Assembly: GCA_009823395.1 (NCBI GenBank)
Contig: CM020520.1
Span: 3,944,501 to 4,008,500, forward strand
Length of the DNA stretch: 64,000 bases
From: Thamnaconus septentrionalis
Lineage: Eukaryota > Chordata > Actinopteri > Tetraodontiformes > Monacanthidae
Direction of reading: 5' to 3'
Below are positions 26,512 through 38,249 of the stretch, one piece after another. The first letter of the stretch is position 1, and every line of letters starts with the position of its first letter. The notes below the pieces were generated by a model. It saw only the letters and a program-made list of their open reading frames with translations. It had not been told where the DNA came from and made no database searches. Made by a program: the position numbers and the translations under genes.

Positions 26512-26601
26512 TCTACCCTGTAAGCCCTGGGAACCCTGAATTATGCCAGCTCCGTTTTTATCGTCTGTGTCCAAATGAACTTCACTAAGTTTGGTTGTGC
26601 G

Positions 26602-26627
26602 GTGTGTGTGTGTGTGTGTGTGTGTGT
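26602..26627. repeat. (GT)n microsatellite
   Basis: Thirteen tandem GT units. Confidence 0.97.
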
Positions 26628-26963
26628 TTTTATTGTCACTTGGACAACAGGTAAGAGAAGCAGTCAAATTGTGAGGAAAAGGCAGCAAGCGACCTTACCT
26701 TAGTTAGAGAGAAGCACCAATCAGGCCAAATATAGCTGCGAACGGTGCTCCACATACAGCACAATCAAGCCCAGGTGCTGCACAATCAGCAGGTGTTGCC
26801 AATCGGGCATTCATTTTTTTTCTTTCAATAGGAGGGAAACTTGGCACGTTATTGTTGGGACTCCACCTGCTTCTCAGTTGGGATTTTCTCATTATTATTA
26901 TTATTTAGAATTTTTTTAAAGGGTACTCAGCAAACTAGTTTATTGATTCCAGATTACATTCTA

Positions 26964-27116
26964 ATGATTAACAACAGCCCTGCGATGAACTGGCGACTTG
27001 TCCAGGGTGTACCCTGCCTTCGCCCTAAGACAGCTGGGATAGGCTCCAGCAGACCCCCGTGACCCTGAATTGGAATAAGCGGGTATAGAAGATGGATGGA
27101 TGGATGATTAACAACA
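26964..27116 (+). mobile_element. 5'-truncated retroelement tail with target-site duplication
   Basis: The body (26977 to about 27103) contains TGCGATGAACTGGCGACTTG, TCCAGGGTGTACCCTGCC, GCTGGGATAGGCTCCAGCAG and a terminal (GATG)n tail. This is a 3' end I recognise as extremely common in fish genomes, of L2-like LINE/SINE type. The 13-mer ATGATTAACAACA occurs on both sides, at 26964-26976 and 27104-27116, where its first bases merge with the tail. A 13-bp target-site duplication around a truncated tail is the hallmark of target-primed retroposition. The element is non-coding here. Confidence 0.8.
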
Positions 27117-27194
27117 TCAATGAAACACAGTTCTTTTTTTTTTCTTTTTCTGACAAGCCAAACTGTTCACAGGCTAAGCTGTGAAAAAAATGTA

Positions 27195-27254
27195 ACACAC
27201 ACACACATACATACATACATACATACGTACGTACATACATACATACATACAAAC
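27195..27254. repeat. compound (AC)n(CATA)n microsatellite
   Basis: AC units run into CATA units interrupted by two CGTA variants (27224-27232), then return to CATA. Confidence 0.95.
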
Positions 27255-29189
27255 AACAAGGTTATTATGCTATTTGAAGGCTGCAGGACTAGACTAAGAA
27301 ACTGTTGATAAGCATTCAGCGGTAGTGTGGGTCAGATTTGTCTTCTTTAATGTGATATTTAATGTGATATTTTTTAGCCAGTTAATTTTCTCTCCGCTCC
27401 CACTTGTCCCTGTTGACTGCAGATTTGCCCCAGTGCTGTATTATAAGTGTAAACCAAATTCCCCTTCTGTCCTTTCACCTATTTTCCACTGATAACTTCC
27501 CCATAGCCGGCTTCACTTCACTGCTGTCTCATCCTCTTTGAGTCCCTGGCTCAGATGAAGGCTTCCCCACCATCCCACAGGCCCCCTGGATGCCTCCCGA
27601 GCTCCCCCCCACCACCGCCCCCCTTTACTCTGAAGCTGTTGTCCCTGGCTACCTTGTGTGTGTTGTCCCTCCTCTGTCAGCTTAGATCATCCTCCTCCCC
27701 GGCTCAACATGCTGCTCTCATCCAGCTGCGCCGATGCGTTCCCAGCACCAGCGAGTGCGAGTAGACGCTATTGAGACTGACCTTTGCAGCAGCTCTATGA
27801 TTCTAACCCGTTTGACAGCAAATATCTAATAGAATGCTAATGAAGTGGTTTGCATGGCTCTGCTGTAACACATTGTGTTGGCTCCGCTGCAATTATCTGT
27901 GGGCTCCTGGTGCATATTGTTTGATTATTAAACGGAATTACTGTCACAAGCAGCACCAGGTTCTTGCTGCCAGGTCAGATATTTCTCATCATGCATGCTC
28001 ATGAAAGTCTAATGACTGTTGCTCAATGTTATTACGATCCATCCAACGCTGTAGTCTATACAGCATACTGCAGTGCTTGAGACAGATTAATTTTTTCTTT
28101 TTTTTTTGCCAGAGACTTCAGCGTGAGTGTTTTACATTTGCCACTTTGTGAGACATGTTTTTTTTTTTAACTCATATTTAACTCATTACTATTACTACTT
28201 CAATATCTAATTTGCCCATTACTCCTGCTTGCACTGTCTCCAGTCTCTTCATTGCAAGCATTCAAGATGAACACCTGTTTGTTACATTTTGTGGCCTTTA
28301 AAATATTTATAGAGGAGCAGACGGAAGGGGAGTTGATGCATAGAATAAATGACGACTGCCAAATTTTATTTTTTATTGCACTTAAAATTCTCACTCAGGC
28401 ACTCCAATATTGGACGGTTCCAGACCTGTGCGGAAAGCCAGAGACTGGCTCATTTCAGCATTAGCAAATATTAAGTCACATGAATACTCTGCCGTAAAAC
28501 TTAATCGCGCCGTGTTTATCACTAACTGCTAAGTGGGTGATTTGCTTTCACTCGTTCAAATCTGTGCGGCACAAAGGGGACGGGGGGCGCGGGGGTGGGA
28601 GAGGCTGTTTCAGTTTAGAGCTCTTTAATGTATGTTTTTACTGGCTGGATGCGACTGCGGACTGATTCCAGGCCAGCACGCTTTCCCGCGGCAGAGTGCC
28701 AAAGCATAATTAGACGTTTGGTTGTGGAATTCTGAATCTGACAGAATGCATTAAAGCCAAGTAGGGCTGCACAGATGCAACGGCAGTGGGGCAAGGCCAC
28801 AGCGGCGGCTTCCCATTTCCCTATCCAGCGAATCACGTTTCTTGTGAAGTCATCGAGGTGCGCCACCGCCGAGCCATTGTTTGGACACAGCCTCCTCTTG
28901 TTTGTCATATTAGATATGCGGGACGCGTCCGACAAAAGCAATAACTGGTCGTGTCACTCTGGTGTCTTTGCCCTTCACCTGCTGGGGAATTAAAGAGCTG
29001 AGTATGGAAAACTATTTCCGGTTGGGGCACCAGCTGAATCCATTTTTTTTGTCTGCAGAGGCAACAAGAGGAATTCTTATTGGTGAGGTAATTTACTTGA
29101 CATGGCAGGGCCTTTAATTTTGCCTGCAGTCGTGAGGTCAGGGTGCCCCGCCTGGGCTTCTTCTTCTCTTTTTGTTCAGTATTGCTTTG

Positions 29190-29190
<1 letters not shown>

Positions 29191-29224
<34 letters not shown>
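29191..29224. repeat. (CA)n microsatellite
   Basis: Seventeen tandem CA units, followed by imperfect CA-rich sequence to about 29236. Confidence 0.97.
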
Positions 29225-29228
<4 letters not shown>

Positions 29229-30689
29229 CGCACACTGTGACAACTGTGATCTTTGCAAGCAAATAATGTGACAGCTTCTGCAGCTCCCTGGCAGCCTGTG
29301 CTGCCCGCGGGGAGTAAATGAATCTGATTTTTTTTCCTGTATCTCGAACGGTTTGGATGAGCTCAAGCGTGAGGTCACATGTAAAGATGGAGCCAGTGTG
29401 ACTTTTAACGCGCCTGCTGCCAGAACACTCTCCTTTGCCCCCTGACTGTATGCACCACGAGTTCAGATCTACAGATAGCAAACAGAACATTAATCAATAG
29501 ACAAATGGAAAAAAAACAGTCTACCTACTAAAAAAAAAAAATGAGGGGGGGCATTTGTAGATGTAGTTTTGTATATTCAATGTGGATAAGCAGTTCTCTA
29601 CACAGCTATGAATAAATAATCAGCTTTCCATGTCCTGTGGGGTTTACTAACAAGAAAACCAATCAGATCAGCAAGTATGTGTAAAAAAACAAAAAACAAA
29701 AAAAAAGCTTCAATTTCTTCTGCACCCTCTCTCGAACCTTCCTTAACACTCATGTAAAATAGAAAACATATGTTTTTCAAGCTAAAAAAAAAAAGAAAAA
29801 ATTAATTCCCCATGAGTCGCATACGAGACACACAAATTAAAGAAGACAGATACCACGGACAAGAAATGACCTTTAGCTGAACTTCAGCAGTGTCACAAAG
29901 AGGCTGGTTCTGATTTAGATGCTTACCCTCCAACATCCCTCTGGCAAAAACAGAGAGGGGAACAATAGGGCAGTGAAATGTATCCTAATTCCAGCTGGAG
30001 TCACTAATCCGGTTCAGAGACAGCAAGGATAAGGGCTTGCAGTAGCACACCCGGCAAATACGTTCATATGTACAGAATGATCATGCTGCAGATGAGCAGG
30101 AAGATAAGAAGTAATTTAATAATAAGACTGAGAAAATTCTACAAGATAACAGGGATCTAGAGACCAATCCCAGACCCATCTGGCCTGCACGGCAACAACA
30201 CCAGAGCCATTATCCAGACAGGAGTTGTCCATTCACACTGTGGTGCTGAAAAGTGCACCGCGTGTTTTATTAAAACCATCAGTTTCAAAATGCATCTTTC
30301 AGAGGGCACCGCTTCATTCGGATGGGTGGAACATTTTGTTCATTAAAAATTGTTTCTTTAAGGTTTTAAATTCTTTGCTTTCCAACACTTGTGTGACATA
30401 TGAAACAACCCACATATTCGACCAAGGTTCAATTTACAGATTGTGAGTGCATTCATGGTGTGATGAAAAATGTGTTGTTGCCAGACTAAATGAACTTTAA
30501 CATGTAACAGATGCTCAGAAAATTATATATTGTTTGTTGTTGTTGTTTCATGTATCTTGCCAAGATTCAGAAGTTTGTTCATTTTAATCTAGTAAATTAA
30601 GGCAGGAAGGCTGTTTCGATGCCCACAACTCTTGCCACCTTGTGTTTCAAAGGTTTGGGGGTGATTGAATTAAACTGCACCCACCGCCC

Positions 30690-30953
30690 TCGGCATGCTG
30701 GAGCGTATCCTGGGTTCACCAAGTCGCCAGTTCATCACACGGCCAACACGGAGCGATAAACAACCATCCAAACTCACACTCACACCCACGGACAAGTGGG
30801 AGCTGCCAGTTAGCCTTTGGACCATGGGAGGAAGTTGGAGTAACTAGCGAGAACCCACGCAGACACAGGACGAACACGCAAACTGCACACAGAAAGGCCC
30901 CGAGTGGGAATTGTTCCCTCAACCTTCTGGCTGTGAGGCCACATTGCCGCCCT
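30690..30953 (-). mobile_element. copy of the same common fish repeat, reverse orientation
   Basis: Read on the minus strand, this segment begins GGGCGGCAATGTGGCCTCAC and passes through GGGGCCTTTCTGTGTGCAG, TGTCTGCGTGGGTTCTCGC and CTCCAACTTCCTCCCATGG. It then reaches GATGAACTGGCGACTTG and a decayed CGCTCCAGC. It shares the GATGAACTGGCGACTTG block with the element at 26964-27116 but extends further 5'. The (ATGG)n tail is missing and the 3' part is eroded, so it is an older, damaged copy. No target-site duplication was identified. Confidence 0.75.
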
Positions 30954-31826
30954 CTAAACCTGCATTTACTTCATAATTAACAGACCGTGAAGAACTTTGC
31001 ACCTATTGAAAAATGACACCATAATAGGGGAGAAGCTGACACCATTGACACTGGAAAACTTGACAATTTTTTGCTAAGTGTGTATTCCAAGGGCAGAACT
31101 AATGATGTGTATGCTAATTTAGTTTTTGTTGTTGTTGTTTCAGCTGGTTGGTTGTTTTTTGGTTTTATTTGTTTTACTCCAAAATGCATACATAAACAAC
31201 AGCCTGACTAAACACAGAAAGCGTGATGGATGATCTTCACACTTTCAGATATAACTACTCCTTTTTGCTGGTCTGCATGCATTTTTAATGTGAACATAAT
31301 CCATAGCGTGAGTGGGACAGAAAAAACAGTTTCACTGTATCTCACCCAGACATGATTAGTTACTTTGTGTACGTACTGTCGCATTAACTTTGCTGCCTGT
31401 GACATTGGGAGGGTTTCATACATTTATCTTGTAAGATTGCGTTACCTGGATCTACGGGTAACATGCAGATAAAGTGCAGGAGTGATTGTAAAACAAATTA
31501 TCTTGTCATGCTGTGCACAATCTTTGTTAAAAAAAAAAAATAGCAGCCAGGTTAAAATGAATAAACACAGAACCCCTCTCAAAACTAAGTCTTCTACAAC
31601 TTCACATTGTATACAAGATTTTGGGGACATGTACTACTTTAGCTTTTGCCGTTTATAAGGATAAATCAGAATTTATCAAATGACTGGTAAAAAAAATATA
31701 TATATATGAAGAAATTAGGTGTGTGAAGATGTGCAATATATTTTTTTTTTCGTCATGGAAATTCATTTTGTATGTAAAAAAAAAATGCCTGCTTAAAGTG
31801 TGCAAATCCATTAACAGCACACTTAC

Positions 31827-32063
31827 CTTGCCAACGTAGAGCGGCTCATTTCCTGTGTATTCCTCCAAAACGAAGAACTGGTTCCATACCCAGCTGCGCT
31901 TGTGCCTGTGCAGGACCTCCCAGGGGTCTGGATCAGAGTGTGGGGACTTCTCCAGATCCCCAGAGCTGGGATTCAGTCCCCAACAGCTCCTCTCCCGCAG
32001 GGGGAGCAGGAGCGCGAGGACAGCCAGGGCTCTGCATATAGCCGAGCAGCACCAACCCATCAT
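31827..32063 (-). CDS. cdh7: cadherin-7 first coding exon: signal peptide, propeptide, mature N-terminus
   Basis: This exon encodes the first 79 residues of a type II classical cadherin, a calcium-dependent adhesion protein of the plasma membrane. Residues 1-29 form a signal peptide with a hydrophobic core ([10 protein letters not shown]). A short acidic/proline propeptide follows, ending in the furin-type site RHKR (residues 53-56). The mature chain starts SWVWNQFF, with the two tryptophans (mature positions 2 and 4) that type II cadherins insert into the partner EC1 during strand swapping; type I cadherins have only Trp2. The exon ends in codon phase 0 at AAG, followed by a consensus GTAAGT donor on the minus strand. 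Two ATGs are adjacent (32061-32063 and 32058-32060). The second has the better Kozak context (A at -3, G at +4), so the true start may be one codon later. The YVGK ending joins directly to LHSD of the next exon. The signal and propeptide are too variable to assign the paralogue; that assignment rests on the EC1 exon. Confidence 0.88.
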
Positions 32064-32091
32064 CTGGGTCTGCTCCAAAACACACAACACA
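32064..32091 (-). other. cdh7: cdh7 5' UTR part of exon 2 and splice acceptor
   Basis: Immediately upstream of the start codon, the minus strand shows a T-rich tract followed by GCCCCTCAG, a strong acceptor whose AG ends at 32092. That leaves a 28-nt untranslated leader in this exon. I infer that an upstream non-coding exon supplies the rest of the 5' UTR, because no TATA element or CpG cluster lies directly beside this exon. Confidence 0.65.
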
Positions 32092-33133
32092 CTGAGGGGC
32101 AAAAAAAAAACAAAAAAAAAAAGAGACAGTGACGCCGAAATGTCAAAACCCTAAGGGTTTTATCCACACTGTCCTGACCCTGTGTTTCACCAGACAGCAG
32201 GAGCAGCCAGGCCCAGCACATGGGTGGAAAAAAGAGTCAAGCTCTGCATTTTGGTCGTGCTCCTCCTTTTTCTCCTTTCTCCTTTCTCGCCTCCCGACGG
32301 CAGACTAAAAGTCGGGGTGATTCCCTCCCCTTCGGAGCCAGGGGGTTGACATTAAAGCTGGCATACAGGGTCAGCGCAGAGCACGGCAGGCTTCAACACG
32401 CAGGCTGTATAATTGGCACCTATCAGAATGGAGAGCGGGAGGGAAATAAAGGGGAGAGACAAAGACATGGAGGAGAGCAGAGAGAAGGTACCGTCAGCAA
32501 AATTGCCGGTGTGACCGCGGACACTTTAGACAGCGAGTGATGTGCTTGCTGATGCAATGATAATGTGGGATGGGGTGTCGTCTTTTTTTTTTGGGGGGGA
32601 CGATGATGAAGAAATTGGCCAAAAATGAAAAGGCGATATATACAGCGTATGCGATCGACCTGACGTCCTCCAAGCAAGTGAAAGGACAAGAAGGGCAGGT
32701 CAAAGAGTTAATCAGTGTATGATGGAGGGGGAAAATAAGCTGCACTCTCAATACACACACAGACACACAGGCGAGGAGATTTTGCAGGGAGTCAAACAAG
32801 AGTGGCTTCGCAGAATAACAATCGCAAAGACACTTTCTCTCAATTATCCCGGCTTTACCTCACCAAGGTCATTATATTGTCAAATTTTCTTTGTGCGGGA
32901 CCGTGCTGCGGCGCGGTGTCCTCCGGGCCCCCCGACGCAAAAAACAAGCCACATGATCTGTGCGACGAGCAGCGAGATTAAAAATAAATCTGAGCTGTCA
33001 GCAGCTTGATGGCCTGAGTGCTCCTGACCTCTACTCCCCAGCAGTATGTTTGCAGGCCCGAGCACATGCGAGGGAGATCGTGTCCCTGCTGTCTCCATGC
33101 TGTGACAGATCCCCCTCGATGCCGGGACATGCA

Positions 33134-33212
<79 letters not shown>

Positions 33213-36200
33213 TGATATATATTTATATAAATATAAATGACAAGTCATTTTATTCCGAAGGGGACAGTGCATTTTTCTAACACCTCACCTCTGGCGGGTC
33301 CGTAGTCGTTTGGCAGCATCTGTCTAGTTCAACACACACACTCTTCATCCAATGTAATTCCGTTTGTACGGACTTTGAATTCCCGGCAGTTTGCAGATGT
33401 AGCCGGTGGGGCTGCGCAGCAAGGCTTGCTGGGAAATTCATACACTTATCTCGGGGTGATACTGACTCAGAAATGGCATTTAGACTTCAGGAGGTCTTCT
33501 CCAAGCAGACGTTTAGAAAACAGCGCTTAAGCGGACGTGTATTTATTTTCTCTCGCTGACCTCTCCTTCTCCCTCCTCTACGCTGAGTATTGGCAGGGCC
33601 CTGGATGAGGAAGGTAATTGCTTTGGCATAAAGTGACCTCTTCCTTCCCACACACCGATTCCACAGTTCTCATCTTATTTCCACCCCACCGCCGCCAGTC
33701 CCCTCTGGGCAAAATAAAAACAGCACACCACAAATCTCTCACAAGTGATTTGTTGTGCGTCGCAGAGCCAAGGTCATTATCTAGTGCTGATAATTAACAA
33801 AGAAATAAATCATGCAGTGGAGTGACTGTCACCTCTGCACACAACCACTTGTTTTTATTCTTTTTCAAACTACGATGATCAAATATGTGTTTTTTTCAAA
33901 AAAATAAATAAAAATTCTGACAAGGCTGAAGCTCCATCCAGGACCATTCACCCTGTCCTGCTCGTGCTTTTATCACGTCAGCCTGTGTGGGATGACAATT
34001 TAATGGTTGAGGTGGAAAGTAGAGCAGATGTGGCTGCAGGGCAGCATGACTTTCTTAGCCAGGTTGCCGCGGTGATACTGGAGGTGGGGAGAGGGGCCGG
34101 GTGGAGCCAAGTGGTCAAATGAATATGTCTTATTTCCTCGGACCCTGAACGTAAAATGTGGCGAAAGTGAAGAAGCGTTAATGTAAATGTTCCTGAGGCG
34201 CTAAGCTCTAGAAGTCAGACGCTGGCTTCGTATTCAATTTGTTTTCACTGATTGTCATCCTACGTTATCCATTTATTTAGCTTTCAGCAATGTGAAATTC
34301 TGAAGGACGGCCTGAGGGAACAGGGGAGAAGTTTGGCATGAGCCAAATCAATGCCATGTAGGATAAGAATACACACTCGAAAAGTTGCTTTTCCAAGTGG
34401 GTGGGGAATAGGTCTGATGTCTGATGAGAATGACATCACATGAAATGGAAGCACAGCAAAACCAAGAAAACAGGAGCACAGTGCCTTCAGGGCCAGATAT
34501 CATGCAGTCTATTATTCTTCCTTCAGAAAACTGTTTCCTTTACCTCAAAACACTAGGATTGTTTTGGTTCAAGCTGATTTAAACGCCTCAGTTGGTTGGT
34601 TTTCTGCCCCATGGGGGGTTCCCACTGGTGATTTTTTGTTTTTGTTTTTGTTTATCTTATCGTTTTAGAAAGAAATATTCAAATATCAGCACAAAACACT
34701 CCTTGCAGACTGACTCAGTTTAGCAGTGGAGTAGTTTCAGACTGACTCCCTGCAAAAAAACAAAAAACAGGTGAAGCTCTATGTTGGGTGGTGTCCCACT
34801 GATGGGACTAAATTAAGTGAAAAATGTCGACCACTCTCCATTGTCCCCCAGGCTCTGTTTCGTTCATGCACTGTGTTCTAATCCCATTTGCAAGACTCAC
34901 AACAGGATTACCAGCGCTACAGCGCCCAGGAACCAATCACACACTTCTTGTGATCCATATTATACTATACCATTTTGTGTATGTACAAGAGTCTTCACCC
35001 ACGGGTCAGAAGGCACAGCAATCTACTTAAGTAATGGATTATTATTATTATTATTATTTTATTTTTTTATTTTTTTTTAAGAAATCCGTTTCACTTTCTT
35101 GTGTTTTCTAATTAAATCCTGAACCAACTGCAGCTGATATTGAAATCAATGCACAGGAGGAATTTCATATGGAAAAATAAAAAAGTTAAAGTGATAAAAG
35201 ATAATATTGATTTTTTTTTTTTTCCCTTAACCTTTGTCTCGTTCGGGTCGAGTCAATAAGTCCTGTGGGAATTCAAGGACACTAACAGACCATCCTATGG
35301 ACACAGGAACCTTTGGACCAGTCCAAGCGCATCTTCCCCCTAATTTGCAATACTTGTGGAAATGAATTCACCTCACATTCTCGGCAAGGGTCAGACGAAG
35401 CGAACTGACTCTGTGTCCACTCGACTGGGAAAAGAAAACATCTGTGCAGAGTTTAGCACGATGATTGTATATTTATACACATGCATTATTCATGTAAGAA
35501 AAACAAACCAATAGATATGCATTATAGGGAGGATGGAGTAAGGATGCGTTTGATGGGGGTCTGCACTGACGGATGTTTTTAAAGTCTATAAAGTAGTTAG
35601 ACCCACACCTCCCCGTCCTCTCTGCAAACATATTTAGAAAATGTTGCTGATGTATGGCACAAAACACCAAATCATAAAGCACTTTCTGCTGACTGTGACG
35701 AATATATTAGTTCTCGGGGAGCAACAGGAGCTGCAGAGTCAGTGATCTAATGTTTGTGTGGGGTTTTTTGTATATTATTCTGATTTTATTTTTATTTGCC
35801 TGAAAACAGAACATATTTTCTTGTTAGCTCCCACGTGGAAAGGCTGAAATTTGAAACACGTTAAACAGCCAATGATTTTGCACACTTAAAAAAAAAACAA
35901 AAAAAAAAACGTGCAAATAAATTAACCTAAATGTTTGCCTGCCGAAAGTCAGATTCCATATGGAAAATCAAACATGAAATCTAACAAGTAGTCTCCCTCT
36001 TGTAGATGAGCAGCGTCACAGCCAGCGGCACAGCGATGTGACCTGACTGTGCCGTGAAGGATCAATCATGGCTCATCAGCTGCCACCTGCGCAACACGGA
36101 GGCGGAGGGAAAGTTCCCGGTTCGCACCTGTTCCCATATCGACAGTGCGTGGTCGGTCGCGGATCGATTGGGCATCTCAAACAAACTTTGGGCTTCGTTT

Positions 36201-36455
36201 CGAAACGCAGGCGACACAAAGAAAACGGCGCCAGTCTGAAGAGTCACGACGGCTATCAGGCGGCGCAGGAACACCGACAGTAAAGCTGTCTGTGCGCCAC
36301 CGCCGCAGGAAACCTGTGCCCGCGGAATACTAATCAGAGAGATCGAAGACGCGGGGATAAACGCAGAGAATGGCTTAACTGGCCGTTAATCGTTTAACAC
36401 ATAGAGTTGGGATTAAGACAAAAGGGTGGAATAACTTCAGTGCGAGATCACTCAC
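32092..36455 (-). other. cdh7: predicted cdh7 intron 1 (4,364 bp)
   Basis: The sequence lies between the predicted exon 1 donor and the acceptor of the first coding exon. It holds the poly-A/(AT)n array at 33133-33208, AT-rich tracts near 35039-35075 and 35210-35224, and the inner part of the CpG-rich region from about 36000. No coding frame is credible. Confidence 0.55.
33133..33208. repeat. poly-A plus (AT)n microsatellite
   Basis: About 18 A residues run directly into 29 AT units. Reading frames across it are artefacts. Confidence 0.97.
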
Positions 36456-37140
36456 CATACGAAGGTGGAAGAACTTCACCAGTCGCGCGGGCGATGTATG
36501 GCGGCAAAAGTTGTCTTGTGATAGTCGTCGTTGGGAGACAAAAATGGAAGAAAAATATCTTCGTTAGAAGACACAAAAAATCTTCGTTAGACGGCCAAAA
36601 GAACTCAGGTGTCAGAGTCAGTAGCGTCAGGGTAAATATCTTGAAGTTGTCTTGTGTGAGGAAGGAATAAATAGTCCCGTTTTGGAGGAAAAATGGCGCG
36701 TAAAAATGTTCTCACTCCTGGCTCAAGTGTGTCCGATGATCCGGCTCCCCTTCCTCGGTCCGCATCGTGCGCAACGCTGCGCTGCTCTCCGTGCACGCAA
36801 CGCCGCTGCTCTACTGCTGCTGCTGCTGCTTCGCCTATTCACTCTCGCTTCTGTGTCTCGTGCGCGCCGTTACGGGCGGTTGGGTAGGACGCGCGAGCAG
36901 CTACGGCTCGAACACAAGAAGACGAAGGTGGGGAAGCAGAGAAGAGAGAAAGGAAGCGCCCCCCTCGGTCTGAGCGAGAGCCTGGGGGGAGAGAGGAGAG
37001 GAGAGAAAGAGGCCGGTCGAAGTAGTTTGACGTGCATAAGTTGGCGAGGGGGGAGCCGAGGAGACGCACGCGGCGTCTTGCTCTCCTTGTCACGCAGAAA
37101 GACGAGCGAATTTTTCCTGATTGTGCCCAGTGTGGCAGCA
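36000..37140 (-). promoter_or_regulatory. cdh7: CpG-island promoter region of cdh7
   Basis: CpG density rises sharply here compared with the rest of the window. I count about 37 CpG dinucleotides in 36721-37080 alone, while most neighbouring 360-bp stretches have only a few. The segment also has GC-rich, purine-rich and CTG-repeat stretches (TGC units at 36814-36830). It sits just upstream of the predicted exon 1 donor and in the correct orientation for cdh7. I infer that it is the unmethylated promoter island of the gene. A divergent non-coding transcript on the plus strand is possible but not supported. Confidence 0.6.
36456..36700 (-). other. cdh7: probable non-coding exon 1 of cdh7 (5' end uncertain)
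   Basis: On the minus strand the sequence CTTCGTATG|GTGAGTGAT gives a strong splice donor with the exon ending at 36456. It lies at the inner edge of a CpG-rich region 4.4 kb upstream of the first coding exon, the usual arrangement for a cadherin with a non-coding first exon. The 5' end cannot be fixed. A TATA-like ACTATTTATTCC lies near 36665-36676 on the minus strand, which would put a start site near 36640. Dispersed starts within the CpG island up to about 36900 are equally possible. Inside the exon the 12-mer ATCTTCGTTAGA (plus strand) occurs twice, at 36557 and 36580. If transcription starts above 36796, the leader holds a 63-codon upstream reading frame (36605-36796). No transcript evidence is available here. 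Confidence 0.5.
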
Positions 37141-37176
37141 GATGGTATGCGCTGATAACTGAACAGGCTACCTTCC

Positions 37177-37178
<2 letters not shown>

Positions 37179-37235
<57 letters not shown>
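37179..37235. repeat. (GT)n microsatellite, about 28 units
   Basis: A perfect GT tract directly outside the CpG-rich region. Purine-pyrimidine alternation of this length can adopt Z-DNA, and its place next to the promoter is worth noting. Confidence 0.97.
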
Positions 37236-37237
<2 letters not shown>

Positions 37238-38220
37238 GAGGGCTGCAGCGCGAAAATCTTAAACCAATTCAGGAGAATTGAACACTCCACCTTGTGATTT
37301 AATTAAATCCTTCTAGCAACATCTCCAAATTCCAAATTGAAGCTAATTACACCCCATCCCATACCCCTCTTTTTTTGGTCCATGCATTTTTCCCTCTTGC
37401 TTTCCAAATATTCTTGGCACAACATCTTCGAATAATTGACTTCCTCTTTTTTTGGTCTCCGGTCACCTTCCTCGATTAGCTAATTTTGCTGACCAGATGA
37501 TGCACCTCTGCACTCCCAGTACCTTTTAAACGAACTATTGCAAACAAGTCTCAAATGAATAGGAGGCGCAAAGACAAAGGGGTGCTTGGATTTGCCCCTG
37601 TCGATCCACCTGTTTATACACAGAAGGACAGCCGCCATGCCACTTGCATTTTTTTTAAAGAATTTCAAATTAAGCAGCTCTTCAGCATCTCTTTTCCAGC
37701 TTGTCATTTTCAAAAAGGAGCGCCGACCCGAACCAACAGAAAGAGCATCCTCTGTCTGTCATCGAAGGAAAAGCAGTCAGCTAAAATTAGAGGTGCAGCG
37801 CACGAAGGACAGGTAACAAATTACAGTGAGGTGAGGGTGTGGGGGAAAGAGGGGAAGAAGCCAAACAAAATGACGACGATGCAGAAGATAAAGGATGGAG
37901 ATGATGTTGGACTGAATAAGAAGTCAACTTAAAGAGAGGCAGAGGAGGAGAGAGGGCGTGGGGGGTGAGGAGAGCGGAGGGGAGGCAGCAGTTGAGCGGC
38001 AAGAGGTATTTAATTGAAGAGTGACATTGGGAGCCCGACTCGTCAGCTCCTCACCATCAATCACACGGTCAGGAGATGCCTGAGGTGATGCCTCCTGCTC
38101 CCTCCTCCCTTCCTCCTTCTCTCCTTCTCCACTCCACCTTTGCCACTCAACCCCTCTCATCAGAGCGCTTTGACCCGTGCTCACCTGGCGAAACACTTAT
38201 CTGCTCGCTCGCGACACATT

Positions 38221-38249
38221 CGCCGCTGCCGCCGCCGCCGCCGCCGCCT
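38221..38249. repeat. (GCC)n trinucleotide repeat
   Basis: Imperfect then perfect CCG units followed by a CTGG end; about nine units in total. Confidence 0.95.

Larger units (their letters stand above)
11218..31826 (-). other. cdh7: cdh7 intron between the first coding exon and the EC1 exon (20,609 bp)
   Basis: This is one very long intron with a consensus GTAAGT donor at 31826 and a CT-rich acceptor ending at 11218 on the minus strand. It contains a 70-bp palindrome, a short-TIR DNA-transposon remnant, two copies of a common fish repeat (one with target-site duplication), a tRNA-like fragment and several microsatellites, each listed separately. No internal exon of the cadherin is expected here, because both flanking exons join in phase with known family structure. 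Open frames such as 24171-24563 show no protein-like pattern. Confidence 0.85.
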
